NCBI GenBank assembly: GCA_964577205.1
Contig: CAZNYG010000070.1
Location: 1 to 9,523, forward strand
DNA length: 9,523 nucleotides
Direction: 5' to 3'
DNA from: CAZNYG01 sp964577205
GTDB taxonomy: Bacteria > Elusimicrobiota > Endomicrobiia > Endomicrobiales > CAIRNS01
This document shows positions 1-5,387 of this stretch, piece by piece. The first letter of the stretch is position 1; each line of letters begins with the position of its first letter. The translations under genes were made by a program, and so were the position numbers. A model generated the notes under the pieces. The model ran no database searches. It saw only the letters and a program-made list of their open reading frames with translations, and was not told the origin of the DNA.

Positions 1-377
1 TATAGCGTCGGCAATGCGAAAGCGGAGCTTGTGAATGTGGAGAAAAATGACATTCCGACCGGCCCGTACGGTCTGAAACTTCGATCATGACCCTGCACCA
101 TATTGAAGATACGGCCCGGCTGCTGAAGCAGTTCCATAGTGTCCTTGCCGCTTCCGGTATGCTGGCCTTGGCTGATCTGGACCCTGACAACGGCAAGTTA
201 CACGAAGATCCTTCAGGTGTATTTCATAACGGATTCGACCGCGCGGAGTTTGAGAATCTGCTACTTCAGACAGCTTTTAAGGACGTACGGTTTTATAAAG
301 CGACAACGATAAACAAGCCTTCATCCGACGGCAAAGCGAATGCGTTTTCCGTCTTCCTTGCGATTGCCGGAAAATAA
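1..377 (+). pseudogene. SAM-dependent methyltransferase, 3' part, frameshifted
   Basis: The C-terminal part of a class I (Rossmann-fold) SAM-dependent methyltransferase; the N-terminal SAM-binding half lies outside the window. Positions 1-78 read in frame 1 as a stretch ending VEKNDIPTGPYGLK, which resembles the strand 3 to strand 4 region of these enzymes. The rest reads in frame 3 as TSIMTLHHIED and onward, the typical motif after strand 4, and ends at the TAA at 375-377. Frame 1 stops at 88-90, and frame 3 has stops at 3-5 and 48-50, so neither frame spans the gene. Joining them near 76-80 (YGLK then TSIM) restores the usual spacing, which fits loss of one base close to the AAACT at 76-80. 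It could be a true pseudogene or a sequencing or assembly error. The ATG at 87 lies inside the conserved motif and is not a credible start. The family call is by motif; the substrate is unknown. Confidence 0.72.
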
Positions 378-418
378 TACACGCCTTCCCTATATGGTTT
401 TTTTGCCGCGGGAAATAG

Positions 419-424
419 TATAAT
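419..424 (+). promoter_or_regulatory. TATAAT -10 box of the ATPase leader
   Basis: A perfect TATAAT hexamer in the 151-base gap between the methyltransferase stop and the ATPase start. The region where a -35 box would lie (about 396-402) is only T-rich (GGTTTT), so the -35 match is weak and there is no TGn extension. Transcription would begin near 431, just before the first hairpin. It is a plausible promoter for the ATPase gene, judged from the hexamer and its position only. Confidence 0.4.
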
Positions 425-436
425 CATATGAAAGGG

Positions 437-469
437 TCCGGAGCGGCGAAACTGCTTCGGAGGTTTTTT
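437..469 (+). terminator. Terminator-like hairpin 1 with U6 tract
   Basis: An 8-pair stem, TCCGGAGC (437-444) with GCTTCGGA (454-461), including one G-T wobble. It closes a 9-base loop and is followed by GG and six T (464-469). It may be the intrinsic terminator of the methyltransferase gene. It also lies at the predicted 5' end of the ATPase transcript, and its right arm pairs three bases (459-461) of the GGAGG ribosome site of the small frame at 472, so it could hide that site. Confidence 0.45.
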
Positions 470-471
470 AG

Positions 472-495
472 ATGGTCGGGCCGCCATCCTGCTGA
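472..495 (+). CDS. Possible leader peptide MVGPPSC
   Basis: A 7-codon frame (ATG GTC GGG CCG CCA TCC TGC TGA) preceded by GGAGG at 459-463 with an 8-base gap, a near-ideal ribosome site. Codons 4-6 (Pro-Pro-Ser) are the left arm of the next hairpin, and the stop codon falls on its loop and right arm. A ribosome on this frame would therefore block formation of that hairpin. Pro-Pro pairs are known to slow translation, and the mgtA leader peptide of enterobacteria, upstream of another P-type ATPase, is also rich in proline codons. A frame this short can occur by chance, and nothing here proves that it is translated. Confidence 0.28.
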   Translation: MVGPPSC

Positions 496-511
496 TGCGG
501 GATTTTTTTTT
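481..511 (+). terminator. Terminator-like hairpin 2 with U9 tract
   Basis: The stem CCGC(C)ATC (481-488, one bulged C) pairs with GATGCGG (494-500) around a 5-base CTGCT loop. It is followed by GA and nine T (503-511). The T tract ends just before the ATPase ribosome site GAGGGG (516-521), so the structure sits between promoter and gene and could act as an attenuator. A plain second terminator of the upstream gene is the alternative. Confidence 0.5.
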
Positions 512-528
512 ATTTGAGGGGTGCGAAC

Positions 529-2994
529 ATGAACGGGACAAAGACGCAGGTGTGGCATGGGCAAGACGCTGCCGAAGTGGTACGGATCCTTGGTGTTGAC
601 CCCGCTAAAGGCCTGACCGGCGCGCAGGCGGCCGAGCGGCTGCGGGAATACGGGCCCAATGTGCTGAGCAAAAAAAGGGAGCACGGGCCGTTCATCCGTT
701 TTCTGCTGCAGTTCCATCAGCCTCTGATATATATTCTGCTTGCCGCGGCCGCCATGACCGCGTACCTGCGGGAGTGGGTTGATTCCTCGGTAATTCTCGG
801 TGTTGTGATAATCAACGCGGTCGTCGGTTTCATTCAGGAAGCGAAAGCGCTGAAGTCCCTTGAGGCGTTGTCAAAGACCATGGTCGCCCAGGCGCTTGTT
901 CTACGGGATGGCGAGGAAGCCAGGATATCGTCTGAAGAGCTTGTGCCGGGGGATATCGTGATCCTCCTGTCCGGAGATAAGGTTGCCGCCGATATGCGCC
1001 TGCTGGAAGTGCGCGACCTGCAGATAAACGAGTCGTCGCTGACCGGAGAATCGGTCCCGGTCGAAAAGGCATCCGGCGCGCTGGCTGTCGACGAACAGCT
1101 TGCCGAACGCAGGAACATGGCCTATGCTTCGACTCTGGTTACATACGGCAGGGCGAAAGGAGTGGTGGTCGCAACGGGCGACGCGTCCGAAATAGGCAGG
1201 ATCTCCATGCTTATCCAGAGCGCGCAGAACCTGGAAACCCCGCTGACACGTAAGATATCCCGGTTCAGTCACATTCTGTTGATTGTCATTCTGGCGTTGT
1301 CGTTCATCACTTTTTTGGCAGGGGTGCTGCGCGGGCAGAACGCGGTGGACATGTTCATGGCCGCCGTGGCGCTTGCGGTGAGCGCAATACCCGAGGGCCT
1401 GCCGGCGGCGGTTACCATTACGCTCGCCATAGGGGTTTCGCGAATGGCAAAGCGGCAGGCCATAGTCAGGAAACTTCCCGCGGTTGAGACGCTGGGCAGC
1501 ACGACGGTTATCTGCTCGGACAAGACCGGNNNNNNNNNNNNNNNNNNNNNNNNNNNNNNNNNNNNNNNNNNNNNNNNNNNNNNNNNNNNNNNNNNNNNNN
1601 NNNNNNNNNNNNNNNNNNNNNNNNNNNNNGACAGGGCGCGCATATATATGAAGGGCGGCGTTGAAGCCGTTCTGGAGCGCTGCTCGCTGATGACTGAAAG
1701 CGACGGTACGGCCGCGCTGGACCGGGAAACGGTACAGCGCTGGGCCGAGGACATGGCTTCTTCCGGAGTGAGGGTGCTGGCGTTCGCCCGGCGTGATGTT
1801 GACGGCGGGAAGAGATCTCTTGAACATTCCGATCTCGCAGGGAACATGGTATTTGTCGGCCTGCAGGGGATGATCGATCCGCCCCGTCCCGAGGCTGTCC
1901 GAGCCATTGAAAACTGCCATACCGCGGGCATCAGGGTTAAGATGATCACCGGCGACCATCCCAATACCGCGTCGGCCATTGCGGCCATGATGAGGCTCAA
2001 TGACGAGGCCGGGCGCGGGGATCATGCCGTCGTGGCGGTGACCGGCAGGCAGCTGGCTTCCATAAGCGATGAAGAGCTGCCCGCGGTCGTCGACCGTACC
2101 GATGTCTTTGCCCGCACGACGCCCGAGCAGAAACTGAAGCTGGTGAAGGCCCTGCAGTCGCTGGGCCATATCGTCGCAATGACGGGAGACGGCGTCAACG
2201 ACGCTCCAGCCCTGAAGCAGTCCGACATCGGCGTGGCCATGGGCCGGAACGGGACCGAGGTGGCCAAGGAATCGGCCGACATGGTGCTCACCGACGATAA
2301 TTTCGCGTCCATCGAAGCGGCCGTAGAAGAAGGCCGCGGCGTGTACGATAACCTTCGCAAATTCATTATATGGACCCTGCCCACGAACCTTGGCGAGGGG
2401 CTGGCCGTCATGATAGCCATATTCGGCGGGCTTGTGCTTCCCGTCCTTCCCGTGCAGATACTCTGGATCAACATGACTACCGCCGTTTTTCTGGGCATGA
2501 TGCTGGCTTTCGAAGCCAAAGAGCCGGGCATTATGACCCGCCCGCCTTACGATCCGCGTATGCCGATCATGACGCGCGGCCTGACCATACGCACTTTATA
2601 TTTCGGGATCCTGCTGGTGCTGGCCATTTACGGGTTGTTCGGTTACGAGCAGGCGTCCGGCTCTTCGCTGGCCGAAGCGCGTACCGTGGCGGTAACGATG
2701 CTGGTTTTCGGGGAACTGTTCTACCTCTTCAACTGCCGCTCGCTGACTAAATCCCTGATGAGCATAGGCCTGTTTTCTAATCCCTGGGCGATCGCTGGTT
2801 CAGTTTCGATGGCCGCGCTGCAGGCGCTGTTCATATACGCCGGCCCGATGAATACGTTCTTTCACAGCGCCCCGATCTCCGCCGGCGCATGGTTCAGGAT
2901 CATCGCTTCGGGGCTGGCCATCTCCATGATCGTCGCCGCGGAAAAATCCTTCAGCCGCGCTCTCGCGGCCTCAAAGAAAGTCCGGGTTCACTGA
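529..2994 (+). CDS. P2-type cation-transporting ATPase
   Basis: An inner-membrane pump that uses ATP, through a phospho-aspartate intermediate, to move cations. The start is the ATG at 529, which has GAGGGG 7 bases upstream; the in-frame TTG at 514 lies inside that ribosome site. In order: an N-terminal cation-ATPase domain (LTGAQAAERLREYGPN); the M1-M2 pair; an actuator domain with TGES (172-175); M3-M4 with AIPEGLP (Pro288, Glu289); the phosphorylation motif CSDKTG (Asp331), cut by the assembly gap; KGGVE (Lys375) in the nucleotide domain; MITGDHP; TGDGVNDAP (552-560); and the C-terminal M5-M10 helices. Numbers after 334 count the 100-N placeholder. M4 Glu, M5 NLGE (Asn620, Glu623) and M6 Asn648 match SERCA-type ligands, but the position of SERCA Asp800 is Ala652 (INMTTA), so calcium should not be assumed. 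The visible 821 residues are shorter than the usual 880-920, which suggests that the gap is underestimated. Confidence 0.93.
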   Translation: MNGTKTQVWHGQDAAEVVRILGVDPAKGLTGAQAAERLREYGPNVLSKKREHGPFIRFLLQFHQPLIYILLAAAAMTAYLREWVDSSVILGVVIINAVVGFIQEAKALKSLEALSKTMVAQALVLRDGEEARISSEELVPGDIVILLSGDKVAADMRLLEVRDLQINESSLTGESVPVEKASGALAVDEQLAERRNMAYASTLVTYGRAKGVVVATGDASEIGRISMLIQSAQNLETPLTRKISRFSHILLIVILALSFITFLAGVLRGQNAVDMFMAAVALAVSAIPEGLPAAVTITLAIGVSRMAKRQAIVRKLPAVETLGSTTVICSDKTXXXXXXXXXXXXXXXXXXXXXXXXXXXXXXXXXXDRARIYMKGGVEAVLERCSLMTESDGTAALDRETVQRWAEDMASSGVRVLAFARRDVDGGKRSLEHSDLAGNMVFVGLQGMIDPPRPEAVRAIENCHTAGIRVKMITGDHPNTASAIAAMMRLNDEAGRGDHAVVAVTGRQLASISDEELPAVVDRTDVFARTTPEQKLKLVKALQSLGHIVAMTGDGVNDAPALKQSDIGVAMGRNGTEVAKESADMVLTDDNFASIEAAVEEGRGVYDNLRKFIIWTLPTNLGEGLAVMIAIFGGLVLPVLPVQILWINMTTAVFLGMMLAFEAKEPGIMTRPPYDPRMPIMTRGLTIRTLYFGILLVLAIYGLFGYEQASGSSLAEARTVAVTMLVFGELFYLFNCRSLTKSLMSIGLFSNPWAIAGSVSMAALQALFIYAGPMNTFFHSAPISAGAWFRIIASGLAISMIVAAEKSFSRALAASKKVRVH
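1530..1629. other. Assembly gap of exactly 100 N
   Basis: One hundred consecutive N, the conventional placeholder for a scaffold gap of unknown size. It begins on the third base of the Gly codon in DKTG and ends just before DRARIYMKGG. The reading frame happens to continue across it. Related pumps have roughly 90-160 residues between the phosphorylated Asp and the KGA-type lysine, whereas only 43 positions separate them here, so the true gap is probably a few hundred bases. Confidence 0.97.
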
Positions 2995-3199
2995 ATCATC
3001 CCGCGAGCAGTTCCCGTTTATCCTGATGACAAGGCGCGTGTTTTCCTTTCAGGGTGATAGGCATCCCTGTCGCGTGGATGTGGTTGCGCATCTCTTTCGT
3101 CGATCCTTCCCACTATCTGCAGTTTAACGGACGAAGCGGTCATCTCGATAATACCGGAGTACAAACGGTAAAGAAACAGGAGCGGCAGACTTCAAGCCC
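2995..3199. other. Intergenic stretch without a supported gene
   Basis: About 200 bases between the ATPase stop and the regulator promoter. I see no intrinsic terminator. The only dyad is a small imperfect one, CAGGGTG (3050-3056) with CATCCCTG (3062-3069), and it has no T tract. The minus strand holds two overlapping short frames (2996-3091, 31 residues; 3018-3143, 41 residues) with no recognisable domain. Confidence 0.6.
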
Positions 3200-3228
3200 T
3201 TGACAAAAGTGAAGATGTGTTGTATTAT
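3200..3228 (+). promoter_or_regulatory. Promoter of the regulator and efflux genes
   Basis: TTGACA (3200-3205) and TATTAT (3223-3228) separated by 17 bases: a perfect -35 box, a one-mismatch -10 box and ideal spacing for the housekeeping sigma factor. Transcription should start near 3235, inside the operator-like dyad that begins at the end of the -10 box. A bound repressor would therefore block this promoter. Confidence 0.85.
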
Positions 3229-3250
3229 GTTAGTGAGCATTAACTAACAT
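3227..3250. promoter_or_regulatory. Operator 1, GTTAGT/ACTAAC dyad
   Basis: ATGTTAGT (3227-3234) and ACTAACAT (3243-3250) form a perfect 8-base inverted repeat around 8 bases. It overlaps the last bases of the -10 box and the expected transcription start. Within it, GTTAGT (3229-3234), four bases, then ATTAAC (3239-3244) reproduces the spacing of operator 2 with one mismatch, and ACTAAC is an extra overlapping half-site. It is likely bound by the TetR-family protein encoded immediately downstream. Confidence 0.8.
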
Positions 3251-3266
3251 GCAGGCCGGGGGCGAA

Positions 3267-3878
3267 ATGGGGCAGATCATGAGCGGACATCAGCAGCTTT
3301 CGGAAAGGCAGAAACAGATCATCGAGTCGGCGATCAAACTTATTGCCGAAGAAGGGATCGGCAATTTCACTATCAGGAGACTGGCTCAGGCCGTCAATGT
3401 TTCGGAGCCCGCGATATACCGGCATTTTGAGAACAAAGACGCGATCATCCTGGGGCTTTTCAGATACATAAACGAGGGAATGCTGGAGATATTCAATTCT
3501 TTCGATAATGTTGCGGGCAAGTCATCCATCGAGATCCTGGAAATTAAAAACATGTTGTTAATGCAGTTCTTTTATAAGAATATATGCTGGGCGAAAACAT
3601 CGGCCAGTTCAGGTATGTTCTTTCCCAATAAGAATATTCTGAACGAAAGCAGAAAGCTCAGCAGGGATGCCTTCGACAATGTGAAGGCGCTGGTGGAAAA
3701 GGGGCAGAAGGAAGGGGATATCAAGGCCGGCCTGGACAGCGAACACCTGACAAAGATTATTTTAGGCGTTCAGGCCCATACCATCCATTCATGGGTGATG
3801 TCAGAAAAGAAATATGATCTGGTAGCGGAATGGATGCGCAGCTGGGAAGTCATAAAACAGCTGATCGCGGTAGAATAA
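3267..3878 (+). CDS. TetR-family transcriptional regulator
   Basis: A DNA-binding repressor of the TetR/AcrR family, 203 residues from the chosen start, a typical length. The N-terminal three-helix domain runs from about 12 to 60 (SERQKQIIESAIKLIAEEG), and the helix-turn-helix is at about 35-54 (TIRRLAQAVNVSEPAIYRHF), followed by ENKDAI. The remaining helical C-terminal half would bind a ligand and dimerise, and I cannot tell which compound it senses. The frame opens at an ATG at 3249, but that codon lies in the operator about 14 bases after the expected transcript start and has no ribosome site. ATG 3267 (preceded by GGGGG) or ATG 3279 (preceded by GGGG) is more likely. It is the first gene of the efflux module. 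The two GTTAGT/ACTAAC dyads point to self-repression and control of the outer-membrane, adaptor and pump genes, with release by a pump substrate. By eye its ligand-domain half is more AT-rich than the neighbouring genes. Confidence 0.93.
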   Translation: MGQIMSGHQQLSERQKQIIESAIKLIAEEGIGNFTIRRLAQAVNVSEPAIYRHFENKDAIILGLFRYINEGMLEIFNSFDNVAGKSSIEILEIKNMLLMQFFYKNICWAKTSASSGMFFPNKNILNESRKLSRDAFDNVKALVEKGQKEGDIKAGLDSEHLTKIILGVQAHTIHSWVMSEKKYDLVAEWMRSWEVIKQLIAVE

Positions 3879-3900
3879 TAGAGCTTTTTCTGTTTTTGCC

Positions 3901-3918
3901 TGTTAGTTTTTACTAACA
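3901..3918. promoter_or_regulatory. Operator 2 before the outer-membrane gene
   Basis: TGTTAGT (3901-3907) and ACTAACA (3912-3918), a perfect 7-base inverted repeat around TTTT. It shares its GTTAGT/ACTAAC core with operator 1. It lies between the regulator stop and the next start. I see no convincing separate promoter here, so it may control a weak internal promoter or impede read-through from the upstream promoter. Confidence 0.78.
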
Positions 3919-3922
3919 TATT

Positions 3923-3930
3923 GAGGTGAT
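3923..3930 (+). promoter_or_regulatory. Ribosome binding site GAGGTGAT
   Basis: Eight bases complementary to the 3' end of 16S rRNA. GAGG ends 4 bases before the ATG at 3931 and 7 bases before the ATG at 3934, so the spacing favours 3934 as the main start. The two options differ by a single Met. Confidence 0.75.
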
Positions 3931-3933
3931 ATG

Positions 3934-5286
3934 ATGAAAACAATCTGGTCCTTCCCCGGTCTCCTTGCGATCTCCATGCTGACAGGTCTCGCCACAACCC
4001 CTGCTTTTTGCCAGGAAGCAGGGACTCCGGACGCCGCGCCGGCAGTGAAAACCTGGACCGTTGATGAATGCCTGTCGCGTGCGATGGACAACAATCCCGC
4101 CATACGTTCCGCCCGCGAAGGGCTGAAGGTGGCTTCCGGCGCCAACCTGATGACACTGTCGGAATTCGTGCCGCGGCTTTCATGGAGCACCGTATATATG
4201 AAAAACAACCAGGCGGCGCTGGGCAGCCTTGGCTCTTCGATCGCGAACCTCAGCCCGTCGATGTACTCGGACGAATACTATGTATCCACCCTTTCAGCGG
4301 ACCTGACGCTTTTTTCCTGGAGATTGAAACCGCTGCGCGGCACCATGCGCTCCAACTCGCGCCTTGCCCGGCTGCAGCTGGCGCAGGCGCAGAACGATCT
4401 GACGCTGAACGTCAAAAGATCCTTCTATACCACTATATACGCCAAGCAGCTGCTTGTCATCGCGAAAGCGGCGGAAGATGTGGCAGTCGATAACCTGACG
4501 ACGACGGAAAATCTCTACAAGGTGGGGCGCGCCTCGTCTTTCGACGTCACGCGCGCCAGGGTCCGCCGGGTCAACGCCAAGACCGCGGTGATATCCGCCA
4601 GGAATTACGAGACGGTTTCTTTTGAAGGGCTCCGTCAGGTTCTCAGTCTTCCGGCGGAAGAGTTGCTGGATGTGAAAGGCGAATTCCCTCAGGCACCGCA
4701 GGACGCGTCGCTGGAAGACGAGATCAAGGCGGCTTTGCAGCGCCGCCCGGAACTGAACGGCGCGAAGGAGAGCGAGAATCTTGCGGCCTCGGCGCGGGAA
4801 TCGGCTCGGGCCGGTTTTCTCCCGACCGTGTTTTTGGGATACTCACGCTCATGGACGGGGCTGAACCTTTCTACCGAGGGAAACTATAATGCCTGGACCG
4901 CCAGGGCTGGCATCTCCATCCCGCTTTTCGACGGCCTCAACTCGATCGGCAACCTGAAGGCCCGCAAAGCGAACCTTCAGCAGGCCAGAGAACGGGTACA
5001 GCAGACGTCGGACGGAGTGGTGATGGAAGTCCGCCAGTCGTACTATTCACTGGCCAACGCGAAGGAAAGCCTCCTGGCGCAGAAAGAAAACGTGGAGACC
5101 GCGGCCGAGAACCTGCGTATCGCCCAGGAACGCTACAAGATGGGCCTCCTGTCCCAGCTGGAACTGAAGGACGCGGAACTTTCTTTGACGGATGCCCGCA
5201 CTCAGGAGACGAAAGCGCTGTATGACTTGACGATATCACGGGCGAACCTTGACCGCGCCGCCGGCCGCCCCTCTGACAATTATTGA
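3934..5286 (+). CDS. TolC-like outer-membrane efflux protein
   Basis: The outer-membrane channel of the tripartite efflux system; as a trimer it forms a beta-barrel with a long periplasmic alpha-helical tunnel. It has 450 residues, normal for the OEP family. The N-terminus is a signal peptide (positively charged MK, then a hydrophobic run to about residue 25) with a likely cleavage near TPAFC/Q26-27. That Cys is not in a proper lipobox, so I call a secreted rather than a lipidated protein. Two repeated OEP halves are visible: the first begins at WTVDECLSRAMDNNP (41-55), the second near 259 with EIKAALQRRPELNGAKE and ARAGFLPTVFLGYS. Long Ala/Glu/Lys-rich helices (QKENVETAAENLRIAQERYKMG) fit the tunnel. 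It lies 55 bases after the regulator, behind operator 2, and about 100 bases before the adaptor. Which compounds leave through it cannot be read from the sequence. Confidence 0.94.
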   Translation: MKTIWSFPGLLAISMLTGLATTPAFCQEAGTPDAAPAVKTWTVDECLSRAMDNNPAIRSAREGLKVASGANLMTLSEFVPRLSWSTVYMKNNQAALGSLGSSIANLSPSMYSDEYYVSTLSADLTLFSWRLKPLRGTMRSNSRLARLQLAQAQNDLTLNVKRSFYTTIYAKQLLVIAKAAEDVAVDNLTTTENLYKVGRASSFDVTRARVRRVNAKTAVISARNYETVSFEGLRQVLSLPAEELLDVKGEFPQAPQDASLEDEIKAALQRRPELNGAKESENLAASARESARAGFLPTVFLGYSRSWTGLNLSTEGNYNAWTARAGISIPLFDGLNSIGNLKARKANLQQARERVQQTSDGVVMEVRQSYYSLANAKESLLAQKENVETAAENLRIAQERYKMGLLSQLELKDAELSLTDARTQETKALYDLTISRANLDRAAGRPSDNY

Positions 5287-5302
5287 AAAGCACTTTCCCG
5301 CG

Positions 5303-5337
5303 TCTCCTTCTCCCTCAGGGAGAAGGCCGGGATGAGG
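5303..5337. repeat. REP-like extragenic palindrome
   Basis: CCTTCTCCCT (5306-5315) and AGGGAGAAGG (5317-5326) form a perfect 10-base inverted repeat around one C, followed by CCGGGATGAGG. This layout (a CTCCCT/AGGGAG palindrome flanked on one side by CCGGGRTGAGG) resembles REP-type elements scattered in many proteobacterial intergenic regions. It lies between the outer-membrane gene and the adaptor, where such a hairpin could stabilise the upstream mRNA or reduce read-through. It has no T tract, so it is not a standard terminator. Confidence 0.72.
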
Positions 5338-5387
5338 ATTCATTTAAAACGAAATCCCGCGACAGCTAAACCACGGAGGAAAAAAAG

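Noticed and set aside
428..517. A 29-codon frame running through the whole ATPase leader
   Set aside because: Its ATG lies before the expected transcription start from the TATAAT box and has no ribosome site, and its codons are dictated by the hairpins and T tracts.
378..528. A known metal riboswitch (M-box or yybP-ykoY type) in the ATPase leader
   Set aside because: The leader is too short and I do not see the conserved core elements of either class. Only simple hairpins are visible.
901..2169. A 422-residue minus-strand open frame across the assembly gap
   Set aside because: It is a shadow of the ATPase gene, kept open in part by the N run.
3050..3069. The CAGGGTG/CATCCCTG dyad as a terminator of the ATPase gene
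   Set aside because: The stem is short and imperfect and no T tract follows on either strand.
3249..3251. ATG at 3249 as the regulator start
   Set aside because: It is part of the operator palindrome, about 14 bases after the predicted transcript start, with no ribosome site. Later in-frame ATGs are better placed.
3896..3924. A promoter TTGCCT-17-TATTGA before the outer-membrane gene
   Set aside because: The -10 would overlap the ribosome site and transcription would start inside the coding region, so it cannot serve this gene.
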